Shown here: positions 1 to 12,733 of the stretch, piece after piece | How the letters are laid out: each line of letters opens with the position of its first letter | Numbering within the stretch: the first letter of the stretch is position 1 | Assembly (NCBI GenBank): GCA_038049695.1 | Contig: CP142459.1 | Coordinates: 72,639,001 to 72,703,000 of the forward strand | Origin: Cinnamomum chago | Lineage: Eukaryota; Streptophyta; Magnoliopsida; Laurales; Lauraceae | Reading direction: 5' to 3' | Length of the DNA: 64,000 bases | Made by a program: the position numbers and the translations under genes | The notes under the pieces: generated by a model | The model's input: only the letters and a program-made list of their open reading frames with translations | The model's database searches: none | Told to the model about the DNA's origin: nothing

Positions 1-254
1 GATTCATGTCGAATCTGGGTAACTTGAATAGAGATGGGCCCAAGTGAGTTCATCTCACCCGAAGCCCAGCACTACATCATGAGCCTATCAAACTATGTAT
101 TGGCCCATGAAGGATATACAGGCTGTTGTCTGGACTAGGTGGAGGGTATAAATTAAGGATTAGGCCATCAACATTCCAACATGCTGCATACCTTCTTTAC
201 CTAATGATGCATTAAGATAATGATTGATTGATGAAAACTAATAAAGAAGGCTAC

Positions 255-3200
255 CTTTTGGAGATCTGCTCTGATATCTATCAATAGCTCTAAATCCTTT
301 TGATCTTGAAGCTCTGTTTCTGTCTGTAAAATTCCCTTCAAAATCCCATTGGTTTCACTCTTGTCGGCCTTGATAAAATTCCAGAAAATCCTTATAGATT
401 CCTCCATGATCTCAGTCAGCATTTCGCTTGAGATGCCATCACTTGCTCTGCTTCTTTCTTCCTCTTTGTCCATCAAGCAATCCTCTACAACACATTTGCA
501 GTCTCAGTACAGTTCTGTAGGTTGTAAACCTTTATAACAAGAAGCACAGTATTGAGGAATTATATGATAATTCTTTGACAGTGCATCATGGATCATGATC
601 ATTCACATTGCCCCATCCATGCGATCAATCATATCATGGGAAGATGTGCATTGATAAAATGACTTGATTGTGTTTCCATAATCCCATCAGTAGAGGTATT
701 AGGTTGCATATGGGGCGCAACAAGAGAAGGACAAAAAAACTTGTCGTCCATATAGTGGCTGTTAAAGTTCTCAGTTCTCAGCCTAATATTAAGGTCTATA
801 TCTGGCCTACATGCATCATAGTTTTTAAACTATGGATTGTTCTATTATTCTCTTCAGTTTCAACTTTCAAGCGACTCCTCCATTCTGGTAAATTTGATGT
901 AGGCCCTTCATGAAGGAAAAAGCACGAGGCCCAGGGACTCACATTGGTTGAACAATCCAATTTGCAGCCCTTCAAATGGAGAAAGAAGTTCAATTATCCA
1001 TCCATCTTTTTTTAAGGGCTAGTTCCATCTCTATCTGCCATTAGGAGAGAGAATTGAGTGTTTGAAGTTTGAACTCACCTTTGCTTGCTGGAACCTGTAG
1101 AAAGTTTCTATTAACACATCGACTTTTCACATAGTTTTGGACCCTGGGCCCTTGAAAGGGCTCATTTTCCAGGAACCTCTGCACCAGAACTTGAAACTGT
1201 TGGAATTCTCCTGCAACTTGATTGTATTGGCATCCGCCTTGCGTGTTAGATTCTGATAGCTCCCTTGACTTCTCATATTGCCAGTGGAGGAATTCCCAAG
1301 AAAGACAGGCTTGGCCGACATAGACCGTCTCTAAGTCGCTCAGCAGTTCCCTGATGAACCTCTTGGATGGATCTGTGTTGGCCTTCCGGCGTCCATTTAG
1401 CCTGAGATTCTGGGAGAGGAGGGAGGTGATCATCATCGGGACGGAAGATTTCCGGCACCCCATCAATTGGAGAGGATCTTTGTGCTGGAGAAAGCCTACA
1501 AAAACACAAGATCTTAAGTTGAAATGAGAGAACACAAGGAAACTAGAAAGAAACAGGACTACAGGAGAAGCTTTCAAACTCACCAACTGCATACATCTTC
1601 TGATAATTCAAGATGTCGAATTTCCTCATCCTTTCTCTGTAGCTCTTGTAGAACTTCTGCAGCCCATCCATTGCATCTTCTTGCAAGAAATCCTCATCGA
1701 TCCTCCACGATTTCAGATCGTTGATTGTCCTCGGGCTCTCAGACTCTTCTGAGATGGTGGGAAGACCGATCGCTCTCACTTTCCTCAGCTCCATCCTCAG
1801 CTGTTCGATCAGGTCCTGATGTTCCCAGAGAGACTCCAGTCCATTCATATCGTCGGAATCTGAAGTCGATGGGTTATTCTGTGAATTGTTTGTACTGGGT
1901 TCCTTTGAATCATCATCTAGCTCTGCTTCTTTTGTGTTAAAGCCTTCCAATTCCAATTCCCTTCTGTTTTCGCACGAGTCCATCTCAGATAGAAACTTGC
2001 TAGACAGTGCTGAATCATCAGTTCTACCTGCTTTATAAGATTCTCTATCAGAATTATCCAAAATTGAGAAATGGGTATCTTCGGATTCCAGTGTTTCAGG
2101 AGCCATTGATTGACCATCTTCTCTATGGATGTCTTCCAGATTGCCTTTGTGTTCACTGAAATCATTCTCAGACAGAAAATCATTAGAAAAGGTCGATTCA
2201 TTGACACTGAATTGATTCATAACAGAAGATCCTTCACTGAAATCCATGGATTCAGTATCCGAGAGGTAGAGCTTATAAACATCCACTTGATTACCAACGT
2301 AAGTAAACCCGTCGCTGAAACCAATGGACTCTGCATCAGAATTACATGAGAACTTCAACTGGGTTTCTGGCATCTTTTGGATACCTTCCGTTAATTCTTC
2401 CCTACCGCCAATGCAATTTGTAGTCACATCTTGGAACTCGTAGAAATCTGTATCGAACAGGAACCCGTCGCTCGAATCTACTGTTTGGTTCTTAAGAGAG
2501 AGCCCATCACTGAGAGAGATTGACTCTGCGTCTGAATCAAAACCACAACCACAATAATCTCTCTCTGACAGAAGGTCGTTCTTCTTATCAGATGTATTAA
2601 TTTCTGAATTGACAAACGTTTCCACCGCAGCAGCGACATTATCTTTGCTGCGCATTTCAGCTTCTGTGCAGCCATTTTTTAGTACTTGATGAGGAACTTC
2701 TGCTTCTGAGTTTAGCTGCTGAAAATCTTTAATCATCGCAACTCTGCCTTCGTATTTTTTATCATATAACTCCTTTCTGCCAGAAGAATTGTCATCTGTA
2801 GCAACATGAGATTCTCTGATATGAGAGCTTGTCATCGACTTTGGTGTGTTTTCCTGGTCATTAGCAACTTCAAATTCCTCGATGCTTCTTCTGATATCTT
2901 CAGAACTCTGGAACTGAAACTTAAAACTGAAACTTGGAGTAGTCTCCTTTTCTTCGAACCCGTCATACTCTGAATCCTTAAATTCAATAACTTCAGGTGT
3001 GGAATCAAAGCATCTTGATACATTTGATGGTGAGACAATTTCATCATCTTTCTTGGGAAGAGGATTGCAACTTGAATCATCCTTCTGCGATCCGTTTTCT
3101 ATCTGATATCTGCAAAAGAAAATTTACACACAAAATGACTGAGAAACCCATGTAGATATCGAAATGAACAACAAATTCCATCAATTTACAATTCAAAGAT

Positions 3201-3300
3201 GGAGCTCTTACTACCTGAAAAAGTATCTTGTTACAAGTCTGATGACACAGAAGAGAAAGCCTGTCAAGAGAAACCAACAAGAAGAGAAAAACAGAGTCAT
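255..3300 (-). CDS. DUF1666 family protein (ribosomal protein L34Ae-like), four of about five coding exons
   Basis: Plant-specific DUF1666 protein of unknown biochemical role. Coding exons on the minus strand are 3300-3215, 3109-1584, 1495-1079 and 484-255; the GT-AG junctions keep phase (split codons R, G and E). About 753 residues are present and the last exon lies off the left edge, because the reading frame meets a donor (GTAG) after 'ADLQK' and no continuation is found in 1-250. The start at 3300 gives MTLFFSSCWFLLTGFLFCVI, a hydrophobic signal-anchor-like segment. Residues 30-400 are acidic, serine-rich and probably disordered, with repeated SD(A/T)ES..S(D/E)G motifs. The conserved family block follows: LWEHQDLIEQLRMELRKVRA, FYKSYRERMRKFDILNYQKM and FLQHKDPLQL, then EIMEESIRIFWNFIKADKSE in exon 4. 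The family match rests on recalled conserved wording; membrane location is inferred. Confidence 0.88.
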
Positions 3301-3794
3301 GTTTCTGCAAAGAAGCTGATTAACAACAGAGCCTTCATTCATCAAATCGAGATGGGTATCAAGTGTGAAAATACTTTGGGCTCCCATCAATTCAATCCAC
3401 CTGACTTTTTTGCTTCCTTGTTTTTTTCTGATTCAAGCAATGGTGGAAGAACGGTTCATGAGCTTACTCATTCCAACGTGGAATTTTTGCAGCAGAAATG
3501 GACTCTCCACCCTTTAGAATATGGTTTGGAAGGAAGAATCCGTGGAAATGTGAGGAAATCTCACCTAATTACAGATATTGAAGGGATGGATGAAGCAAGT
3601 TCTAAGGGGAGAAAAGTACATGTCAGCTACTTGGCGCTTGTTGATGTTGGCTTGCTTAGAAATCTCAGGGCTGTTATTATTGTCAGCAAAATAGCAGATC
3701 CTTCTGTTGGAAAGTCTCTTTTCCCTTCCATTTGCAAACTGCACTGTTTTTAGGAGAGAATGGGAGTGGGTGAACTTGGAAAAATAAGCAAGCC

Positions 3795-3801
3795 TTATAT
3801 A
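3795..3801 (-). promoter_or_regulatory. Putative TATA box of the DUF1666 gene
   Basis: On the minus strand the sequence reads TATATAA, about 495 bp upstream of the start codon at 3300. This would give a 5' untranslated leader of roughly 460 nt. No transcript evidence; a leader intron is possible. Confidence 0.4.
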
Positions 3802-3810
3802 TGATTCCAT

Positions 3811-4947
3811 GAATTTTTGAGAGTTTGCCCCAGTTGCATTGCATCAATGGATGGGCTTAAATTATCTTAATAATTGAAGGTTCAGATTTGTTCTTTTGGC
3901 ATGATTGGGTTTTGTCCCGTTCAATTTGGGCCTATTAATTTGTTTCATGCAATTGAACACCCAAGAATCCTCATGCACTCTGTATTATTTATTACAGGTG
4001 ATTAAAAATGAAGAAACAAATGTAAATATTTAAAAATGACCATCAAATAACCTCTTCTTTTAATAAAAATTGAATCAAAGGCCATCACCCTGTTATTTCA
4101 AGTCCAAGAAACAGACCCTTTGTAATCTATATTCAGCTGCAAATTTAGGGAAGGGCCAATCCTTCCTATATCCTAAGCATGATACATCCGGCCAGTGGAG
4201 CTCACTTTCACTCTGGGGCATGACAATCAATTTGTGACCTGACCCACGAAATACAATGAAGCCCATTAAATTATTAAGGCCCAACACCAACCCATGTACA
4301 TACAGCTTTAAGAAGACTAGGACCGTTGCTTTGAAATGAATCCAACCGTTGGTGCTGATGATAATTAACATCCATATGATAATGGAATGTCTGGATAAGA
4401 TAAAATAGGTGGGCCTTGAATCCATGGTGCAAGAAACCACGATCTGTATTTGCCGTATGACTCGTATCTGTATCTTATACCCATACCCATAGTTTTTATT
4501 TTTTTATTTTTTTATTATATATATATATATATATAATATAGTATATAAGTGGGTGATTATTAAATTTTATAACAATATTATAATAGAAACTTTAGTTTCC
4601 AGAATGACTTAAATCAAAAGTAATGTAACCTACTCTGACTTCATTTCCAATTCTTTACCAAAAATTAAAAAAAATAAATAAAAAAACATCCTTTCCACTT
4701 ATTTTAGTGTTCGGTGGCTCTATATAGGAACTGTATTCACAACCTTGATTCTGTGTAAACCAAAATTCACGTGTGTTTGCAATTTGCAATAGTAATTTAG
4801 TGGTCAAGTCAAGTTGGGATTTAACCATAGATTACATCATCATGCATGGTGCACATGATCATGATATAACAGTAGAACTTGTGACTTCCATGTTGCAAAA
4901 AAAAAAAAAATAAAAATAAAAAAAAATAAATAAATATATATATATAT
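3811..4947. other. Intergenic, AT-rich, no gene seen
   Basis: Upstream flank of the DUF1666 gene. It holds short T/A homopolymers and a (TA)n tract near 4517-4535. An open frame at 4093-4440 on the minus strand is hydrophobic and matches nothing I recognise. Confidence 0.6.
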
Positions 4948-5083
4948 GGAGATGCTCCTATAAGATGCTCTCACCTTACCCTGAGACATGGGGTGGGGAC
5001 CCTCACATCGATATCCAATGCCAATCACTTAAATATGAGGGTCCCTACCCCTATCTCTCATATAAGGTGAGAGATATCTCTCA

Positions 5084-5086
<3 letters not shown>
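4948..5086. mobile_element. Foldback MITE, family A (degraded copy)
   Basis: The left end GGAGATGCTCCTATAAGATG and right end TAAGGTGAGAGATATCTCTC form imperfect inverted arms around a core with 'accctcacatcgatatcca' and 'atgagggtccc'. It is flanked on both sides by TA dinucleotide runs. Other copies in the window are at 5258-5386 and 41905-52, plus a split copy at 44646-49012. Confidence 0.6.
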
Positions 5087-5122
<36 letters not shown>

Positions 5123-5257
5123 GATATCTAAATTCCTAAAAACCCCTTTAGATAAATGGAAACTTAAATTCACTTTTAGCAATGCCCCCAAAAGGATTTT
5201 TTTTTCACAATGGCCCCTCCCAGGCCTATATTTTGGTTCATGCGCTGTATATATATA

Positions 5258-5385
5258 GGGAAATGCTCTTATGAGAGATAAGGTAGGGGCCCTCACATTT
5301 AAGTTGTTGGCATTAGATATGGATGTGAGGGCCTCCACTTTATCTCTCATATAAGGTGATAGATATCTCTCATAGAAGCATCTCC

Positions 5386-5386
<1 letters not shown>
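5258..5386. mobile_element. Foldback MITE, family A
   Basis: About 129 bp. Its ends GGGAAATGCTCTTATGAGAG and CTCTCATAGAAGCATCTCCC are inverted repeats. The core holds 'ccctcacatttaagttg' and 'ggatgtgaggg', themselves inverted. It sits inside TA repeats, so any target duplication is hidden. Confidence 0.72.
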
Positions 5387-5419
<33 letters not shown>

Positions 5420-6002
5420 GATTTGATCATCACATTTGTTTTATCGGTTGGGCATAATCATCGGCATATTCCTTGCCGGCGTTTTTAGGCAAAAAGGTTT
5501 GAAGTGGTCATTTTCAGGTGGAGTATATCTCAGAAAAATGCCAAACGGTAATGGCCTCACACATAAGCTAAATAATATAATCAAAGTAATATTACATAAT
5601 GTTCAATGTTAAGGTTTCTTAAATGCTTTTGTCAGGCAGTTTCCCTGATGATGAAGGCAGAATAACGCGTTCCTTGTTTTTATCTTTATAGAGCATTAAG
5701 ATGTCAGGGTCCTTCTCACATCATTTAAAAGCCAAGGTTTACTAATTAAGAACATGAGAATCAAATAGAAAAAATAAACATCTGTACACGATTATTCTTT
5801 TATTGTGTTGAATCTGTTGATGCATGATAGGGTCTATATCATGGAAAGGGAAAGGAAGGAAATTAAAGGAGTGGGGAAAAGATATAAAAATGTCAATTAA
5901 TCTTAGTTTTTGGTCTCTTTTTATTTCTGTGTTGATACAATTCATTGATCAGGAGTCAGGACCACTTCCATTGATATTACATGCTTAATTTCTTTCACTA
6001 TG
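5387..6002. other. Intergenic, no gene seen
   Basis: TA-repeat tail of the MITE followed by unique AT-rich sequence with no convincing coding frame. Confidence 0.55.
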
Positions 6003-8786
6003 TGTTACACCCCAACCCAAGTTAGCCTTAATGAGGAGTTAGCTTAAATAATTGTGCTTAGTTGTTAATCATCGAAATTAGTACTCATTAGTCTTAGTAG
6101 ACTGAGTTAGTTGAGTCTTGAACCTTGGATAGGTGAGTTAGAACCGAGTTGACTCGGTTGGATAGAGTCAATGACTGTTACGTAATTATAGATTTTCACA
6201 TTTTGCATCATTTTCACGTCATCTTGGCGTCAACATGTGTATTTTGACGACCATGTTAATTTCTGTATTGAGCTTTACCTCATTTGACCAACCATTGAAC
6301 TAGTGGACTTCCATTTGACTCAAATTTGAAATATGAAACTTTAGTGAGTTTTCTTGCAAAAAGGGACATTCTTATCCCCTTTATAAGCTACTTTACCCTT
6401 CTTCTCTTCATTCTTTCACTCTCTTCTCTCTATTCTTCTTCTTCTTCTCCATTTCTTCTCTTCCTTCCTTTAATCATCAAGGGATCTTGGCATTTACATT
6501 TGGAGGCTAGGAGAGGACTCAACTTCATCTTCTTCATCTTCCTCTCTTCATCGTTAGCAAGAAAATACCCCCCATCATCTTTCATTTTCTTCAAATTTAG
6601 ATTTCCTTGTTGAGGTATGACTCAACACTCTTTTGTTTGGATTTTTGAGTTGCATTAGAGTGAAAAGACCCTCTTATAAGCATGTATAGACATTGACTGG
6701 TGTTTGATGGGTATTTGTGTCTAGGGTTTGAATATTTGGGGGTTTAGGGTTCTTTAAGCCAAGAGTGTAGAAGAGGTTTTGGAAAGCTACATTGAGACAA
6801 GTATAAGCATAATATGGATTTACATTCTTGTTATTCCATTGATTCCATGAAACCTTTGCTATATTACTCTTAGTGTTTAATCAATGAATGGATGAGATTT
6901 CTTTATGCAATTAAGTTTATAGAATGATTATATGTTGTAAATGGGAGCAAGGAGGCTCCATTTTTATAGGTTTAATGTGAGAAGAAGTGTGGAAATGGAA
7001 GAGAAGAGAGAAAGCTTCAGATTTAGAAAAATGCACAATTCATAAGCACTGCCGCAGGCCAGGCAGTCACCAGTCGGTCACCTAGCGGCTAGCCGCCCGA
7101 CCCCTGGCGGCTGACCGACCTTAAATCGGTCAGATTTCCAGCAATTGCCCAATACCCTGTAGGTTGGCGGTCACCAGGCGGTTAGCCGCGTGACTACCTG
7201 GCGGCTAGCCGAACTCTAGGCGATTACATTTCCAATAATTGACATTTTTGTCAGTTATCCGCGGTCACCAGGCTGTTACCTGGCGGTTAGCCGAATGTTC
7301 TACAGGCGGCTAACCGCCAGGCCACCGCCAGCTGACCGACCTCCCAGAATTTCTATTTTATTTATTTATTTATTTCAAAAGCCCTCTTAGAGCCATGAAT
7401 TGATACCCTAACCTCTTAGTTACCTAATTGAAACCCCAGGAACTTGAGTAGCCCTAAAAATTAGGACTTTATCACCAAGCCATGAATATTAATTTAATGA
7501 ACCTTTTATTAAAATGTGACACTAAGTAGAAGTTCCTTAAATATATGTCGAATTGGATGGTGAAGAAACAATAGATGATTAGACTAGATTGGCTAGTAAA
7601 TTCCTTGATTCCTTAAATTATTGCATTTCATATTAAATTACACTTTCATTTTTGTATATCAATCATAATTAGCAGATTTATTGTATCATCAATATTCTTT
7701 GAGGTCTAATTATTACATTTCTTCCGTAATTCTTCAAGTATTGTATATTGATTCAGTATTTATTGGAAATGTGGATTGAGTAAGTATATTGTGATATATG
7801 ATTAGCATTGATTTTGATTATAGACAGTTTGAAATACAAACTCACTCAAATCCACTTATTATTTCGATTATTTTGATTCGATTGAGTCGGCACTACTTAG
7901 CTTCGACCTTGTGATACCCGACGGGTTTGAACTTGGTTTAATTTATTAGAGATTACTGCAGTAAGTCGTCTGGAGTACCAGAACTTCATAACCGGGTAGC
8001 CAGTTAGCCTTTGGCCGGGCAGTTGGTGACATCCCAACTAGATTTGCTCTCTTGAGAGGATGAGCTTAAAGTAGTAGCCAAATTAGTATGTTATCTTATT
8101 AATTGATTCACCAGCATGATTATTCGATTTTTGCACAATTTGCATAGTTGATACTTATCATTGACATCTACTGATTTAAATGTCTTAAATTCAATTTGCA
8201 ACATTATGTAATCTCTTATTCTTGCCTATATTTGCTAAATCGTCGTATTGAGATACTACATTTGGTGTCATAGACTCAGGTGTAGCTCCCGGTCCTGAAG
8301 AGGTCCCGGAGGGAGAGGAGGTATCTCCAGGATTAGAAGAGTGGCTAGAACAAGGGTCAGCTTAGATTCTACTTTCCTCGGAGTGCGTGTTACATTTTGA
8401 GGATAGCATAGTTCGTGTGGCTAGCCCCTTTTTGTGTGGTCACATGTAATTCTTTTGAATATACTTTTGGTAGTGGATGTATAGGGTCCTTTCATTGATC
8501 CCTCTTTTGTACACTAATGTTTATACTTGTATAATTCTTTTGTATCAAACTTAAATGTTTAACTGAACTGAATGGGAAATGATACTTTCTGTAAATGAAT
8601 TACAACTTCCGCTATATTTAAATGTCATTCATTTGTGTTAGTGAGCTAGACTCACATATGAAATAGTTGGTTTTCTCTCCTTCGTGTGTTGTATTTGGTT
8701 CGAGACAGGTACAACAATCGGGAGTACGTGTGCCACACCTGGGGGGATTACTCTAGGCCAGGGTGATTCGGGACCGGGATGTGACA
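6003..8786 (+). mobile_element. Solo LTR, about 2.8-kb Gypsy-like family (copy 1)
   Basis: Starts TGTTACACCCCAACCC and ends GGGATGTGACA (TG...CA ends). It is flanked by CTATG (5998-6002) and CTCTG (8787-8791), a 5-bp target duplication with one mismatch. There is a TATA-like motif near 6378 (CCCTTTATAAGC) followed by a pyrimidine-rich stretch. A cluster of GC-rich palindromic units lies at about 7070-7335. No internal region is attached, so it is a fossil left by LTR-LTR recombination. It is related end-to-end to 44703-47512 and to the remnant from 61181. Gypsy placement is inferred from length and from the GTGACA-type end. Confidence 0.72.
7070..7335. repeat. Cluster of GC-rich palindromic units inside solo LTR copy 1
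   Basis: Paired units of the type GGCGGCTAGCCGCC, GGCGGTTAGCCG and GGCGGCTAACCGCC recur in three groups within an otherwise AT-rich LTR. Some pairs are spaced by CGACCCCTGG. Confidence 0.75.
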
Positions 8787-10921
8787 CTCTGGTTGCTAAA
8801 AATGCTGGCCAGGCCAAGTGTGTTCGAGTCCAGAGTCATTGAGTGTAATATTTATTTATGCTTGGATTTAGCCCACTGTCCCAAGTGTAAGATCCAGGCC
8901 AAGTTATGCGGCAAAAGATAAGGCCTGCTTGTATCATATATTTCGGGTCGAACTATATATGCCATACAATTAAGTAAATATATAAGATAATAGCCTAGAG
9001 CAGTCTTATTTAATTCACAGTCCAAAATTTGCTGAGTCCTAACCCAGACAAAGATGTAGTACTCCAAGTTCAACTCACACAGGCTAGCCCAGCCCAGTTG
9101 TGTGAAAATTGTTTCTTATTATTATTATTATTATTATAAAATAACAAAATGACAGGGGAAACGTTGTCGTGCACTTTGCCTGGAGACAAAGTTCAATATA
9201 ATACAAGTCTACCTCACCATTGAGCTGGCCAACCTACCTGATGAGTGACCCATATTAATATATAAATATCATTATTACAGTAAAGATATTGCCAACACAG
9301 CTTAGCAAGATTTGGATGCTAATACAATGCGGAAGTCTACTCATTTGGAGAAAGGTTGTCCTTCTTTTTCATCTTCTAATAAATCATTCTCTTGTTTCTT
9401 CCAACCTTCATTGATAAAAAAAAAAAAAAAAAAAAAAAAAAAAGAAGAGGTAGAAATTGTTGCAGAAGCTTTGGATTGAATGTGATGAGGTGACAATAAA
9501 AAATAAAAAATCGCATTTTGGTTAGGATCAAGCAATTATTCTGGAGATCTAAAATTGACTGTTTAATCCATTCAACACAATCTGAGACACTGGTCTAATG
9601 ACCAGACAATGGACAAATGAGATCTTCCCCCTCCTAGAGTTTCACACTTCTCTCCCTCTCTCTCTGCACATACTGAGTAGCACATCCACTTTCCTTTCCC
9701 TATTACAATTTCCTATTTCAAGGTGATTTTCAATATAAACTTGCTGTATCCATGTAAGATTCCAACTAAAAAGAGATAATTAAGATACAATCTCCTCCTC
9801 CTCCTCCTCATCATCATCAATGCTTTGTTCCTACTATATTGGCACTGTATGAAATTTGTTTCACCATTCTAGGATATGGCCAAACCCTAAATTAAAAGAG
9901 AATAAGAAACTCAGAAGCAATGCAAGTGAAGGGCCTTCGTTATTATAGCTGCAGTATAGTCTACTCAAGTGCCAACTCATGTGTGCCCTGTTAAAATTGC
10001 CTGCAAGTATATTATTCAATGAGACCAGAACATTAGATAATGTTTAGATTCGTGTCTCAAGAATGTGGTTTCCTAATTCCTTGCGAGTTCATGATCCTCA
10101 CTTACTAGTCTATATATGAAGTTACGGGCCAGTTTGGGTCTTTATGAACGGAGAGCAGTTAACTCGGTTCACACAAAAAATAATTTTCATGTGAGCTTGA
10201 AGTGTTCTCTCTCTTTGCCTTAAGCCCTTGTTGATTGGAGTTTTTTTTTTTTTTTTTTTTGCTGGTAAAGGAACTTTATATTAGAAGAAATTAAGGAGTT
10301 ACTGATGGGTACATGAGACGCATCAGTTACATAGCAGTTGAAAACTTTTGTGCTGGTTTTCTTAAAAAATGTATCATATCATAGCGCCAATATGCTCGTG
10401 GTTGAGTGGTCTTGCCGGTTGGCACCTTACCATCACATATATGCTTAGGGATCGATCCATAGGTCTTCAAATTTAAAGTATCCTACTTGACCACTAGTCG
10501 AACTTAGTGGAAAAAATAAATGTGTCATAACATAGTAACTACTACCATGTCTATCATAGTAATTAACTACTGTTAATATGTCCAAAATTGTAGGTAAGCT
10601 GGTTAAGACATAGGTGCGTGACTGAGGGTGTCGGTCTGAGTTCCTTATGTAGCAGGTTATAAAAATCTGTTGATACAAGAACAATTATCAGAGTAACTAT
10701 ATAATTTGCAAAGATACTCCAAGCAATCCATATGTTTTAACTACTGTTATGTCACACACTAACATGGACCAGTGCGTTCAAGAGAGACTACATCGGAATC
10801 CAAAACCTATACCATCTGTTGTGGTTTTGGATATGAAACTATCCTAACCTTTTAATGGATTAGATTCCTGGAAGCATCTTGAACGTCGAAACCCAAACTT
10901 ATAACTCATCGTGGTGCATCC

Positions 10922-10948
<27 letters not shown>
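8787..10948. other. Intergenic with simple repeats, no gene seen
   Basis: Holds an (ATT)n run at 9116-9137, an A23-type run near 9417-9443, a (CTC)n run near 9790 and a T-run at 10241-10260. The last is followed by 'gctggtaaaggaacttta', which looks like the reversed 3' tail of a LINE. No protein-coding region is supported. Confidence 0.5.
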
Positions 10949-10957
<9 letters not shown>

Positions 10958-11141
10958 GAGGAGTGCTCCCTTACACTGCAGTTGAGCTTATTATCAGCTG
11001 CAGGCGTGTGGGCTTATAAGGGTCGTCCGATCGTGTGTGGGAGTGTGATGGATTTTCAAAACGGGCCTGCCCAAATTTCAGTTTCCCCCTACTTGCATCA
11101 GACCTAATCGAGACATCAGTTTCCCCCTTCTCCTCTGTCTC

Positions 11142-11185
<44 letters not shown>

Positions 11186-11634
11186 CTCACGACGACGATC
11201 GGACAACGATCGTCGCTCTCTGTCTCTCGTCTGATCTCTCTCTCTCTCACGGCGACGCCGGTCTCTCCTAGCGAATCTCTCTCCCTCGCCGGACTCTCCC
11301 TCGCTTCTGCGGATCTCTCTTTTGCCTGATCTCTCTCTCTCTCTCTCTCTCAGCGACGAAGCCCTCTCTCAGAGCCTCATCTCTCCCAGCGAAGCTCTCT
11401 CCCTCCCTCGCCGGACTCTCCCTCGCTGCTGCTCTCCTCTGTCTTGCTTGATCCCTCTCATCCCCCTCTCTCTTGCTGCCCAACTATCTCCTTCTCCCGT
11501 CGAGGGTCTCGCTGCCCAACTCTGGGTTGCTGTTCCACGCCAGGACCTTTTCCAAGTAAGAATAGTTCCTTCTTGAGTTGAAAGCTGAGAATGCTGATGT
11601 TTTTTTTTTTTTTTTACTTGGTATACTGTATTCA
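10958..11634 (+). repeat. Left terminal inverted repeat of the MULE
   Basis: About 677 bp, matching the reverse complement of about 18766-19751 from GAGGAGTGCTCCC to GGTATACT. It contains several (CT)n runs (for example 11147-11182) and the donor-like CCAAGTAAGA at 11552-11561. This suggests it supplies the promoter and leader exon of the transposase gene. Confidence 0.85.
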
Positions 11635-12733
11635 TTTTCTTCTTCAAATTGGTGCTTGGCAAGAACCTCGATCAAATACAGGTAGATGATTTCTAAATTC
11701 ATTTTCTTCTTCAAAGCTTCTGTTCCTTATTCTTGTCAATTTCTTTTTCTTTTTTTTTTTAATATCTTAAAAGACTCAAAACCCTCCTTCTATAATGTGA
11801 TAGTGTGTAATTGAATTCCTAGAATTTGTAATCAATTCCTTTTCATCTAAGGATGAAAGGTGGAGATCCAGAAGGGGCCATCAAATAGTCTCCTCTTGGA
11901 TAGAAGAATTATCCGACCATCAATCTAGTAAATTAAATCCAGGAAACATAGAGCCTTCACTCTTCAAGTTTTTAATAGTTCTTCGATCCATCCCCTGTAC
12001 AATGAATTACAAGGAATTCAATACCCAGTACACAAATGGTCCCTTAGGGTTATCCTATAATCTTGTTTTTGATATGAGGAAATGTTACCTACCAATCACC
12101 CTAGTAAACTAAAACCTAGAAAAGTGATGGTCCTATCTACATTTGCTTCTTACATCCTTCACTACCCACCTCTTTAATTACCCTTCCATAATCAAGCAGT
12201 ATACACACTCTGGCACCAGGCACTAAGACAACATAATATTCAAAAGTAGTAGTTAGTGTCAGGCCACACCTCTTCACAGTGTATGAACATTACTGATTAT
12301 AGGGATGATTGCTTCTGACCTGTGTTTTTGGTTTTTTTTTCATCTCAGTCTATATCTCTGATACTAAATGCTCTTCGTGAAATTAATAGTCATCTTCCTG
12401 AACCAATATATAGTCAATTTTTTTTTTCGAATACAATTCTTCATTGATCATTGGAATGAACAATAGATTAGTTATCACTTTAAGAAAAATAATATCTAAC
12501 ATATCCAAAATTCCTTGTTGAGATAATAGGCAAATGCTTTTTAATCTTTTCTTTCCCGTTGCATTTCATATAGTTGATTGATAGGTTTTCTTAAATATTT
12601 GATACTATTGTCATTTTAGAGACACTATAATTGTAACAGGTAGCAAAATTGTTCCAAAAAATTAACATGTCCAATTCTTTATTTGGGTCCGTTATTCATG
12701 ACCAATTTTAATTATTTGTCATCCAGATTGCAA
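11635..12733 (+). other. Leader/intron region upstream of the MULE transposase
   Basis: AT-rich sequence between the left inverted repeat and the first coding exon. A splice acceptor (TTTGTCATCCAG) ends at about 12726, just before the first ATG at 12734, so most of this stretch is probably a leader intron. Confidence 0.5.

Noticed and set aside
3199-3753. 184-residue open frame on the plus strand opposite the start of the DUF1666 gene
   Set aside because: It overlaps exon 1 and the leader of a well-supported minus-strand gene, has no recognisable domain and no splice or promoter support; most likely chance.
4093-4440. 115-residue hydrophobic frame on the minus strand
   Set aside because: No family resemblance, no upstream promoter signal, and the surrounding sequence is typical intergenic DNA.
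5998-8791. Reading 6326-6613 as a secreted protein gene
   Set aside because: It is the pyrimidine-rich stretch after the TATA-like motif of a solo LTR, low in complexity and without a family match.
11035-11576. Ser/Leu-rich open frames in the left MULE inverted repeat
   Set aside because: They are produced by (CT)n repeats, which stay open in several frames; the same holds for 18989-19674 on both strands.
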